A stretch of DNA of 8,130 bases from Clostridiales bacterium (GCA_012800145.1 JAAZJW010000071.1:1-8130), one strand, 5' to 3'. Positions 1 to 6,687 are shown, counted from the stretch's first letter. Notes: generated by a model not told the origin, from the letters alone. Program-made: numbers and translations.

Positions 1-97
1 ATTTTCAATCTATTTTATAAACAGTGGTTGGAATATGCTCAAAATTAACAGGGAAATAGAGACCTCAACAAATGTCCAGTCCTCGATATATAACAAC

Positions 98-124
98 ACC
101 CCTAGAAATACAATTTCTAAGGGT
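98..124 (-). terminator. Probable terminator downstream of the first hsp20 gene
   Basis: A 12-base stem (98-109 with 113-124, one G-U type mismatch) encloses a 3-base loop, 46 bases beyond the hsp20 stop codon. On the minus strand it is followed by a moderately U-rich stretch (GTTGTTATATA). On the plus strand it is followed by ATTTTAGATTT, so it could work in both directions between convergent genes. Neither U-tract is strong, so termination is inferred from position and symmetry. Confidence 0.5.
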
Positions 125-169
125 ATTTTAGATTTGCTGAAAGTTACTTCCTGAATTGATTATTTGTTT

Positions 170-589
170 TTAGTTAATATCAATCCTTCTAATACTCGAA
201 CTGTCGCCTTTCTTTTTGGGTAATTCCAGGGTCAGCACCCCGTCTTCATAGTTTGCTTTAATCTCTTCTGTTTTAATATCCGATACGTCAAAACTCCTTG
301 TAAAGGAACCATGCCTTCTCTCCCTACGGATAAAGTTATCTTTGCTCTCTTCCTCACTCACATTATGTTCGGCTGAAATAGTCAGTCTATTATCATCAAC
401 ATGAATATTGATATTCTCTCTGCTGAAACCCGGCAGCTCCGCTTCCAGCATAAAGCTGTCCCCCTTATCAACTATATCAGTTTTGAAAGCAGAGAACCTT
501 TCCCCAAGATTTTGCATAAAATTCTTTTCTATCTCGTCAATAAATGGAAACATATTTCCCCTTCGACGAAAGGGTGTCAAATCAAACAT
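170..589 (-). CDS. Small heat-shock protein, Hsp20/alpha-crystallin family (first copy)
   Basis: This 139-residue protein is an ATP-independent holdase chaperone that binds unfolding cytosolic proteins and keeps them ready for refolding by ClpB/DnaK. The alpha-crystallin domain spans about residues 36-126. It contains the family landmarks ELPGF near 51-55 and A-x(4)-GVL at 112-119. A C-terminal IDI (136-138) fits the I-x-I motif that docks neighbouring subunits in sHSP oligomers. The N-terminal arm is short (about 35 residues, starting MFDLTPF), and total length is typical for bacterial class A sHSPs. The ATG is preceded by a strong TAGGAGGA site about 7 bases upstream. It lies 66 bases downstream of the flavoprotein gene, with its own TATAAT box in the gap, so it may be transcribed separately or by read-through. 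It is a close paralogue of the protein at 4204-4623. The family call is firm; the client range is unknown. Confidence 0.96.
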   Translation of the reverse strand: MFDLTPFRRRGNMFPFIDEIEKNFMQNLGERFSAFKTDIVDKGDSFMLEAELPGFSRENINIHVDDNRLTISAEHNVSEEESKDNFIRRERRHGSFTRSFDVSDIKTEEIKANYEDGVLTLELPKKKGDSSSIRRIDIN

Positions 590-616
590 TAGATATTCCT
601 CCTAAATTAATATTTG

Positions 617-622
617 ATTATA
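617..622 (-). promoter_or_regulatory. Perfect -10 box (TATAAT) upstream of the first hsp20 gene
   Basis: A minus-strand TATAAT sits 27 bases upstream of the start codon. It would place a transcript start near 610 and give a leader of about 20 bases. The -35 region 16-18 bases further upstream (around 640-646) has only a weak match (ATAGAA or TATAGA). The region is so AT-rich that a chance match is possible. Confidence 0.35.
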
Positions 623-655
623 TTTTTTCCAATAAAAATTTCTATATTCATATGT

Positions 656-1219
656 TTATTTCATTCTGCGCCATTTCATTTCTTCACCGAACACATCATA
701 TTTTTTCCTTTTTGCCTTAATTTCCTCCATTTCTATTTTATATATGTTAACCTTCCCCAACCCTTCCCTAACTGCCATATCAAAGTAATCCATTTTGGTC
801 GGGGTATGTTTTTCACATATAAGTCTCATGGCTTTGGTTTTTTCTTGTTCATTTTCTACTAACTTTATCCTGCCTTTTACCACCGCAGATTCATATTCTG
901 TTGTGAAGACTTTTCTGGTAAGCAATGCCGCTTTAGACTCATCTTTTGCTATTTCATCCAATTCTTCTTTGGTGCAGTTTTCCGGAATTTTGACTTCTCC
1001 GACAAAAACTACACTAACGTTTGGGTTTTTAATAAAAGTCTTTACCTTTTTGCCTTCCCTTGCCGAGTGGAAGTATAAATTGTCCCCGTCCCTTACGATA
1101 GAAAGGGGTACCCCGTAGGGTTCATTATTTTCAGTGACCATAGAGAGGACGCCGTATCTTGATTTATCTATAACTTCAATACCGAATTCTTTGCCCATTT
1201 CTCTATCTTTTCGCCTCAT
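656..1219 (-). CDS. Pyridoxamine 5'-phosphate oxidase-related flavoprotein (NimA-like)
   Basis: This 187-residue protein has the split-barrel FMN-binding fold of the PNPOx-like superfamily, closest in style to the NimA nitroimidazole-resistance subgroup. Visible landmarks are the N-terminal MRRKDREM typical of that subgroup, YGVLSMV (22-28), PYGVPLSIV (34-42), YFHSAREGKK (49-58, with the His of the cofactor or ligand pocket) and FTTEYESAVVKGRI (105-118). Members bind FMN or related cofactors and are proposed to reduce small electrophiles; the substrate here cannot be read from sequence. The reading frame stays open to 1333, but that extension is dispersed repeat and promoter DNA. The ATG at 1219 has an excellent GGAGGAGG site 5 bases upstream and matches the normal family N-terminus. 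It sits between clpB and an hsp20 gene, which suggests a redox-stress role, but no physical link to the chaperones is implied. Confidence 0.88.
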   Translation of the reverse strand: MRRKDREMGKEFGIEVIDKSRYGVLSMVTENNEPYGVPLSIVRDGDNLYFHSAREGKKVKTFIKNPNVSVVFVGEVKIPENCTKEELDEIAKDESKAALLTRKVFTTEYESAVVKGRIKLVENEQEKTKAMRLICEKHTPTKMDYFDMAVREGLGKVNIYKIEMEEIKAKRKKYDVFGEEMKWRRMK

Positions 1220-1234
1220 AATTTCCTCCTCCCA

Positions 1235-1263
1235 ATAATACCGGAACAGTAGAAAACTGTCAA
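1235..1263 (-). promoter_or_regulatory. Sigma-A-type promoter of the flavoprotein gene, with internal palindrome
   Basis: The minus strand reads TTGACA (1263-1258), exactly 17 bases, then TATTAT (1240-1235): a perfect -35 and a 5/6 -10. A short inverted repeat, ACAGT-N5-ACTGT (1246-1260), overlaps the end of the -35 and fills most of the spacer, where a repressor would act. The predicted start (about 1227-1229) falls inside the Shine-Dalgarno region. That would give a nearly leaderless transcript, a reason for some doubt. Confidence 0.5.
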
Positions 1264-1289
1264 ATTGTATAAAAAAAGGGCAGAGGATA

Positions 1290-1405
1290 GACTGTGTGAA
1301 AATTGTCATCCTGAGCAAAGCGAAGGATCTCAAATGGTCTAAAAACGAGATTCTTCGTTACACTCAGAATGACAAAAAGTAAAAAAGGTGCTTTTTCACA
1401 CAGTC
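1290..1405. repeat. Composite palindromic intergenic repeat (SFALLRMT-type dispersed repeat inside outer inverted repeats)
   Basis: The outer arms GACTGTGTGAAAA (1290-1302) and its perfect reverse complement (1393-1405) frame the element. Immediately inside are 29-base arms, 1303-1331 and 1347-1375. The left arm begins TTGTCATCCTGAGCAAAGCG, and the arms match at 23 of 29 positions as inverted repeats. Between them is a 15-base loop. The inner sequence belongs to a dispersed repeat seen between genes of many unrelated bacteria, whose accidental translation reads SFALLRMT. A further small hairpin, AAAAAG-GTG-CTTTTT, lies at 1382-1396. No target-site duplication is visible next to the outer arms. 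The element fills most of the clpB-flavoprotein gap. It could fold into a strong hairpin that stabilises or ends the clpB transcript, but its closest T-run (1271-1277) lies 12 bases beyond the stem. Confidence 0.8.
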
Positions 1406-1425
1406 CGAACCGTCCCGTATTATGT

Positions 1426-4011
1426 TTAATTATTAACCGCCAGTGCCAGCTTTCCTTGCTCAGTCGTGACCCTGATAGTATCCTTATCTTTTACATCCCC
1501 TTTGATAATGAGTCTTCCTATTCCGGTTTCCAGTTCTTTTTGCAGGAACCTTTTCACAGGTCTGGCTCCATATTGAATTGAATATGCCCTGTTTAGAACC
1601 AGTTCCTTCGCTTCATCGGTAAAATCGATATCTATTTGTCTGTCCTTCAGCCTTGATTTAATCTCATCTATTTGCAGGTCAATTATTTTAAATATCTCAT
1701 CTTTTTGCAGTGGCCTGAACATCACTATTTCGTCGATTCTGTTTAAAAACTCCGGTTTGAATGTCCTCCTCATCTCGGATTCTACCATTTCCCTTGCACT
1801 GACATCTATGGTCCCGTCCGGCCTTATTCCTTCCAACAAATATGAGGAGCCTATGTTTGATGTCATAATGATTACTGTATTTTTAAAATCTACTGTCCTT
1901 CCCTGATTATCCGTAAGCCTGCCGTCATCTAAAATTTGCAGGAGTATATTGAATACATCGGAATGGGCCTTTTCAATTTCATCAAACAAAATAACGGAAT
2001 AAGGTTTTCTCCTTACGGCCTCAGTCAGTTGTCCCCCTTCGTCATAGCCCACATATCCCGGTGGAGCGCCGATTAACCTGGAAACTGCATGCTTTTCCAT
2101 GTATTCGCTCATATCTATTCGCACCATATTTCTTTCGTCGTCAAACAGGGCGGATGTCAACGCCTTTGAAAGTTCCGTTTTCCCCACTCCCGTAGGACCC
2201 AGGAATATAAAACTTCCCACAGGCCTGTCAGGTTGCTTCATTCCGGCGCGTGCTCTTATAACCGCATCCACTACCGCATCCACAGCCTCATCCTGTCCTA
2301 TAACCCTCTTATGAAGTATTTCATCTAAATTTAAAAGTTTTTCCCTTTCCGTCGATACAAGTTTTGTAACCGGTATTCCTGTCCATTTTGCTACAACTTC
2401 GGCTATTTCCTCTTTTGTGACCTCCTCTTTGAGCATTTTGTCATCATCTTCTTTGGCATATGCTTCTTCGAGACTCCTTTCTAAATCCACTATGGTACCG
2501 TATTTAAGTTCGGACAGTCTTTCTAAATCGTAATTCCTTTCTGCTTCCTCAATTTGTCTCTTAACCTTGTCAATTTCTTCTTTTATATCCTTTATTTTTA
2601 CAATGTTTTTCTTTTCATCTTCCCATTTGACCTTGAGTACGTCAAATTTCTCCTTTGAATCCGCCAATTCCTTTTCTAATTTTTCTAACCTTAACTTTGA
2701 AGCCTGGTCTGTTTCCTTTTTTAATGCTGCTCTTTCTATTTCTAGCTGTAAAATCTTTCTTCTGATTTCATCTATTTCAACAGGCATGCTGTCTATTTCC
2801 GTTCTTATCATGGCGGAGGCCTCATCCATCAAGTCTATGGCCTTGTCGGGCAGAAATCTGTCACTTATATATCTGTCGGAAAGAGTAGCCGCGGCTATCA
2901 CCGCACCATCTGAAATTCTGATTCCATGATGTATTTCATATCTTTCCTTCAGTCCCCTTAAAATGGATATAGTATCTTCAACACTGGGTTCGGTAACCAA
3001 AACTTTTTGGAATCTTCTTTCCAAAGCCGCATCTTTTTCAATATATTTTCTATATTCGTCCAAGGTAGTTGCACCTATCGTGCGAATTTCTCCCTTTGCG
3101 AGCATTGGTTTTAAAAGGTTTGAGGCGTCCATGGAACCTTCCGCCCTTCCGGCACCGACTATGTTATGAAGTTCATCTATAAACATTATTATTCTACCTT
3201 CGGATTTTTCAATTTCCGATAATACCGCCTTCAGCCTTTCCTCAAATTCCCCCCTGTATTTTGCACCTGCTACGAGGGCACCCATATCTAAAGCAAATAT
3301 AGTTTTGTCTTTCAGACCTTCGGGAACATCCCCGTTAACAATCCTCTGAGCCAATCCTTCGGCTATGGCTGTTTTACCTACACCGGGATCTCCTATCAAC
3401 ACAGGGTTGTTCTTGGTCCTACGAGATAATATTCTTATTACATTTCTGATCTCACTATCCCGTCCTATGACCGGATCCACCTTCCCCCTCCTGGCCTCTT
3501 CCACCAAATCCCTTCCAAATCTACTGAGAGCTTCATAAGTACCTTCGGGATTATCTGACGTAATATTTTGGCTCCCCCTGACCTTCATCAGAGTTTCTAA
3601 AAATTTTTGCTGGTTTATATTGTATTTCCTGAATATCTTTTCCGAAATTCTTCCCTTTTCCTTGAGCAATGCTATATAAATATGCTCTACCCCAACATAT
3701 TTATCTCCAAATCTTCCCGCTTCCTCCTCGGCTGAATTTAATATTTTTGTATACCCACGGCTTGGATAAAGAGAGCCCCCGCCTCCTGTTTGTTTGGGTA
3801 ATCTGTCTATTTCTCTTTCTACATCGTTTTTAACAAGCAGAGCGTTTTCCCCCATATATGATATTATTCTGGGTATCAGTCCGTCTTGTTGGTTTACCAA
3901 GCCGTAATGAATATGGATTTCTTCTAATTGCGGGTTTCCGTTTTTTATGGCTATATTCTGTGATTCTTGTATTGCCTCCAGACTTTTTTGTGTAAATTTG
4001 TTTAAGTCCAC
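1426..4011 (-). CDS. clpB: ATP-dependent disaggregase ClpB (Hsp100 family)
   Basis: ClpB forms a cytosolic AAA+ hexamer that threads aggregated proteins through its central pore and works with DnaK and small Hsps. At 861 residues it is full length. Domains in order: Clp N-terminal double repeat (about 1-145); AAA-1 with Walker A GDPGVGKTA (207-215), pore-loop KYRG (251-254), Walker B ending FIDE (277-280) and Arg fingers R332/R333; a long charged coiled-coil middle domain (about 405-530) that distinguishes ClpB from ClpA/ClpC; AAA-2 with Walker A GPTGVGKTE (605-613), pore-loop GYVG (652-655), Walker B ending FDE (676-678), FLNR (755-758) and sensor-2 GAR (815-817). No ClpP-binding IGF/IGL loop was noticed, fitting a disaggregase. 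The start is GTG, preceded by AAAGGA with 9 bases of spacing; the ATG two bases upstream is out of frame. The gene follows an hsp20 gene by 192 bases. No CtsR or HrcA site was seen. Confidence 0.98.
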   Translation of the reverse strand: MDLNKFTQKSLEAIQESQNIAIKNGNPQLEEIHIHYGLVNQQDGLIPRIISYMGENALLVKNDVEREIDRLPKQTGGGGSLYPSRGYTKILNSAEEEAGRFGDKYVGVEHIYIALLKEKGRISEKIFRKYNINQQKFLETLMKVRGSQNITSDNPEGTYEALSRFGRDLVEEARRGKVDPVIGRDSEIRNVIRILSRRTKNNPVLIGDPGVGKTAIAEGLAQRIVNGDVPEGLKDKTIFALDMGALVAGAKYRGEFEERLKAVLSEIEKSEGRIIMFIDELHNIVGAGRAEGSMDASNLLKPMLAKGEIRTIGATTLDEYRKYIEKDAALERRFQKVLVTEPSVEDTISILRGLKERYEIHHGIRISDGAVIAAATLSDRYISDRFLPDKAIDLMDEASAMIRTEIDSMPVEIDEIRRKILQLEIERAALKKETDQASKLRLEKLEKELADSKEKFDVLKVKWEDEKKNIVKIKDIKEEIDKVKRQIEEAERNYDLERLSELKYGTIVDLERSLEEAYAKEDDDKMLKEEVTKEEIAEVVAKWTGIPVTKLVSTEREKLLNLDEILHKRVIGQDEAVDAVVDAVIRARAGMKQPDRPVGSFIFLGPTGVGKTELSKALTSALFDDERNMVRIDMSEYMEKHAVSRLIGAPPGYVGYDEGGQLTEAVRRKPYSVILFDEIEKAHSDVFNILLQILDDGRLTDNQGRTVDFKNTVIIMTSNIGSSYLLEGIRPDGTIDVSAREMVESEMRRTFKPEFLNRIDEIVMFRPLQKDEIFKIIDLQIDEIKSRLKDRQIDIDFTDEAKELVLNRAYSIQYGARPVKRFLQKELETGIGRLIIKGDVKDKDTIRVTTEQGKLALAVNN

Positions 4012-4122
4012 ATTTTCACATCCTTTCTTATCTTAATTGATATTTTATACACTTTTCAAGAACACTCCATTCTAAATAAAATGTAGGGTGGAAATGAACC
4101 CCAAAATCTTGTAATTACTGAT

Positions 4123-4150
4123 ATAATATTATTATATTGTAAAATGCCAA
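4123..4150 (-). promoter_or_regulatory. Candidate clpB promoter
   Basis: The minus strand reads TTGGCA (4150-4145, 5/6 to consensus), a 16-base spacer, then TATTAT (4128-4123, 5/6). It would give a leader of about 105 bases. It begins right at the foot of the upstream hsp20 terminator hairpin, a sensible place for a separate clpB start. The surrounding DNA is nearly pure A/T, so the exact -10 box is uncertain. Confidence 0.4.
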
Positions 4151-4180
4151 CCCCCTCAGGAATTATATCCTGAGAGGGTT
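4149..4180 (-). terminator. Terminator-like hairpin after the second hsp20 gene
   Basis: A 13-base stem (4149-4161 with 4168-4180, one mismatch) has a 6-base loop and a GC-rich CCCTC/GAGGG core. It lies 24 bases past the hsp20 stop codon. In the minus-strand direction the stem is followed by GGCATTTTAC, a short and imperfect U-run, so termination may be partial and allow some read-through into clpB. Confidence 0.6.
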
Positions 4181-4203
4181 ATATATCATTAAAATCTATT
4201 ACT

Positions 4204-4623
4204 TTAGCCAATGTCAATCTTTCTGCTATCCGGACTGCTATCCTTTTTGGGTAGGTTCAAGGTCAATACCCCATTTTCATAGTCTGCTTTAATATCTTCT
4301 GTTTTGATGTTCGATACATCAAAACTTCTAGCGAAAGAACCGTACCGTCTTTCTTTTCGGATGTAATTGTCCTTGCTTTCTTCCTTAGATTCGCTGTGTT
4401 CTGCTGTAATGGTCAACCTGTTATCATCGACACTGATGTTGATGTCCTTTTTGTCAAAGCCTGGCAATTCTGCTTCTAATACAAATTTGTCTCCCTTGTC
4501 CACTATGTCAGTCCTAAAATCCGGCAATCCAAATCCCAGGTCTTGCATAAAATTTTTCTCCATCCTGTCGAAAAGTGATAACATATTGTCCCTGCCTCTT
4601 CTGAAAGGTATTAAATCAAACAT
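4204..4623 (-). CDS. Small heat-shock protein, Hsp20/alpha-crystallin family (second copy)
   Basis: This 139-residue holdase chaperone has the same length and architecture as the protein at 170-589. It has a short N-terminal arm starting MFDLIPF, an alpha-crystallin domain (about 37-127) with ELPGF near 52-56 and A-x(4)-GVL at 113-120, and a C-terminal IDI (136-138). By eye about 71 of 92 core-domain positions are identical between the two copies, with most divergence in residues 10-36 and the tail. This points to a local duplication or a recent common ancestor. The ATG follows an unusually G-rich Shine-Dalgarno run (AGGGGGGA) by about 6 bases. It lies directly upstream of clpB, its expected partner, and 173 bases downstream of the diguanylate cyclase. 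An AT-rich palindrome abuts the ribosome binding site. Only the subfamily function is inferred. Confidence 0.96.
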   Translation of the reverse strand: MFDLIPFRRGRDNMLSLFDRMEKNFMQDLGFGLPDFRTDIVDKGDKFVLEAELPGFDKKDINISVDDNRLTITAEHSESKEESKDNYIRKERRYGSFARSFDVSNIKTEDIKADYENGVLTLNLPKKDSSPDSRKIDIG

Positions 4624-4634
4624 TTAAATCCCCC

Positions 4635-4658
4635 CTAAACAATAAATATTTATTTTAG
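4635..4658 (-). promoter_or_regulatory. AT-rich palindrome abutting the ribosome binding site of the second hsp20 gene
   Basis: A perfect 14-base palindrome (AATAAATATTTATT, 4641-4654) is flanked by CTAAA and TTTAG (4635-4639, 4654-4658). In RNA it could fold into a weak A-U hairpin ending exactly where the G-rich Shine-Dalgarno begins. It could be an operator, a temperature-sensitive leader structure, or just AT-rich sequence. It matches no named element I recognise. Confidence 0.3.
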
Positions 4659-4796
4659 TCCAACCTCTTATTGTTGGGCTTGGTTAGCTTTGTTTTTTAT
4701 GGTTTGTACCATCTTAAATTTTCTACATTATTACTATACCCACATTTTAGGAGGGGAAACATGAAATTGCTACTAAATCCTGTCATATAATCTGAA

Positions 4797-6497
4797 TTAA
4801 AAGTTGAGATCTCTAACAGATTGTACTCCTTTTCTTTTCTTGGCTTTATATAAGACCTTATCCGCATTTTCAAACAGTTCCTCATATGTGTTTTCTCCTT
4901 CTAAAAGTGCGGAACCGCAACTAACCGAAACATAAAAGTCCTCATTCATTTCCCGGATAAGCAGATTTAACTGACGACACTTCAGTTTTACAAGATTAAT
5001 AGAAGGAACACCTTTCATATATATACAAAACTCATCCCCGCCGATACGTCCGATAATATCGTCTTGTCTGAAGGTAAGTTTCATGCCCGTACTTATGTTT
5101 TTTAACACCTGATCACCTGCTAAATGTCCATATGTATCATTAATGTGTTTAAGGTCATCACAATCTATTACTATCAAAGCATCTGTCCTATTTTTATCCC
5201 TGTTTTTTATACTTTCATTTATGAGTTCTTTCGTGGTTATGGCATTATATAAACCTGTCGGTCCATCTAACTTTGATTTTATAATGAGTTCTTCTTTTTC
5301 CTTTATCTCATCGTGAATATCAATCATCTTTCCAACAATAAAATCCGGTTCTCCTTTTTCATCATGTATGCTCAGTCCGATTGATTTAAATGTGCCTATC
5401 TCGCCATTAGCAAGGGGGAGTTTTATTACCGGTATATTTCCGTCCAAATTATTGCTTAGCAATATGTCTTTTAAAATATTGCTCGCTTTCCTTAACTGTT
5501 TTTGGGTTCCAAATAGCCGGTTACATTTTTTTGATAACTCTAAACGACCGGACTTAACAAAATATTCATATAAATACTCATTGGAAGCCTGGGACAACAT
5601 CTCGTTTTTCTCATTTTGTGCCCTGAGTATTTTATTTGAGCGAACATTGCAAACAACACCACACAACAATATACCCATCATTAAGAAAATAGCACCAAAT
5701 ATTTCCTTGCCATATATGTCAATTATCATTGAAAAGGTTATCTTTCTGTCAATACATAATGTCTCATCCAAAATTAAGGCCTCCATTTTACCCTCATCAA
5801 TCGCATCAATTGATTTATTGATTATGGAAAGTAATACCCTGTTGTCATTCGGAACACCCATGCAATATTCCCTTAATTCTTTCTTTTTGGGAATTGCAAT
5901 AATGTTTCTATAATTATTTTGTAATATATAAAATATTACGGAATATGTATTTCCATATCCATAATCGGCCTTTCCTTTTTCTACAGCATCCAAACTTTCT
6001 TCTCTTGTATCAAAATAAACTATATTTTCCTCATTTATTCCCTCGGGAAGCACCCTACCCCTAACGGCGGCATATGTTTTATCATCTAATTGGTTGGACT
6101 CTAGCGAAGAATTTATATATAATATTGTTTCGGTCTTTAAAAACGGTTTCGATAAGACCATTCCATTAGACGCATAATGATATGGAATCCCGAAGAATAT
6201 ATCATGATCAATATCAGCATAGGCTTCCCTGTTGGAATCATATAGCTTATACTGAAAAATCAGACCTGTCATATCTGATATTTCCTCGAGCACACGTTTG
6301 GAAATACCTTGAATTTCACCTCTCGTGTCAGTATATTGAATAGGAGCTGCCCCGTTGATAGATACTGCCTTCAGTACGCCTGCTTCAGCTATGTAATTTC
6401 TCTCTTCATCCGTTAAAAGCAGTCGAGCCTCCGCACATATAGGTACTCCCATAATAATAAATATACCGATAATTATAGGTATCGCTTTTCCCGACAT
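4797..6497 (-). CDS. Membrane-bound diguanylate cyclase with solute-binding-type sensor, PAS-like and GGDEF domains
   Basis: This protein of 566 residues probably makes cyclic di-GMP from two GTP in response to an extracellular ligand. In order it has an N-terminal signal/anchor helix (about 5-21, possible cleavage after AEA at 22-24); an extracytoplasmic family-3 solute-binding-like domain (about 28-255, with GEIQGISKRVLEEIS and SKPFLKTETILY); one transmembrane helix (about 262-284); a linker and PAS-like region (about 295-400); and a GGDEF domain (about 405-566). The active-site motif is an intact GGDEF (486-490). RQDD (477-480), five residues before it, fits the RxxD inhibitory site, so product feedback is likely. 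D445 and N453 match metal- and GTP-binding positions. No EAL or HD-GYP domain is present. The ATG at 6497 has AGGAGG 7 bases upstream; an out-of-frame ATG four bases earlier is too close to the site. It is divergent from the AraC-type gene. Confidence 0.92.
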   Translation of the reverse strand: MSGKAIPIIIGIFIIMGVPICAEARLLLTDEERNYIAEAGVLKAVSINGAAPIQYTDTRGEIQGISKRVLEEISDMTGLIFQYKLYDSNREAYADIDHDIFFGIPYHYASNGMVLSKPFLKTETILYINSSLESNQLDDKTYAAVRGRVLPEGINEENIVYFDTREESLDAVEKGKADYGYGNTYSVIFYILQNNYRNIIAIPKKKELREYCMGVPNDNRVLLSIINKSIDAIDEGKMEALILDETLCIDRKITFSMIIDIYGKEIFGAIFLMMGILLCGVVCNVRSNKILRAQNEKNEMLSQASNEYLYEYFVKSGRLELSKKCNRLFGTQKQLRKASNILKDILLSNNLDGNIPVIKLPLANGEIGTFKSIGLSIHDEKGEPDFIVGKMIDIHDEIKEKEELIIKSKLDGPTGLYNAITTKELINESIKNRDKNRTDALIVIDCDDLKHINDTYGHLAGDQVLKNISTGMKLTFRQDDIIGRIGGDEFCIYMKGVPSINLVKLKCRQLNLLIREMNEDFYVSVSCGSALLEGENTYEELFENADKVLYKAKKRKGVQSVRDLNF

Positions 6498-6559
6498 CCA
6501 TTTTCCTCCTGTTTTCTCTTTCCTGCAAGATTATTATCCACCCAGTACTTTCAGACTAT

Positions 6560-6588
6560 ATTGTACATTAAACATATGCTGTAAGCAA
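6560..6588 (-). promoter_or_regulatory. Candidate promoter of the diguanylate cyclase gene
   Basis: The minus strand reads TTGCTT (6588-6583), 17 bases, then TACAAT (6565-6560, 5/6 to consensus). The predicted transcript start near 6553 leaves a leader of about 55 bases carrying the AGGAGG site (6505-6510). It is one half of a divergent promoter region shared with the AraC-type regulator. Confidence 0.45.
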
Positions 6589-6687
6589 ACTAAATTTTTT
6601 ATAAAAAGGACAAGGCACGGCACTCCTTTGCTTGGATACACCATAAAAATTCCTTCGGAACAACTAGCCGAAACACCTCCCGTTTCC

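Noticed and set aside
401..862. Several plus-strand open frames of 60-110 codons opposite the hsp20 and flavoprotein genes, and similar ones opposite clpB and the cyclase
   Set aside because: They lie antisense to genes with clear family motifs, have no ribosome binding site or recognisable domain, and have compositions expected of antisense shadows.
4657..4680. Hairpin AGTCCAAC/GTTGGGCT as a terminator for the diguanylate cyclase gene
   Set aside because: On the minus strand the stem is followed by A-rich sequence and not by a U-run. The T-run lies on the plus-strand side, where no gene ends.
4747..4790. Plus-strand AGGAGGGG followed by ATG and a nine-codon peptide (MKLLLNPVI)
   Set aside because: The ribosome binding site looks good, but the peptide is tiny, no plus-strand promoter or downstream gene supports it, and the match can arise by chance in this gap.
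4697..4885. Minus-strand 62-codon frame overlapping the end of the diguanylate cyclase gene
   Set aside because: It overlaps the conserved C-terminal end of the GGDEF domain in another frame and shows no family features.
6498..6504. ATG at 6501 as an alternative start for the diguanylate cyclase
   Set aside because: It is out of frame with the protein and only 3 bases from the AGGAGG; the ATG at 6497 has proper spacing and frame.
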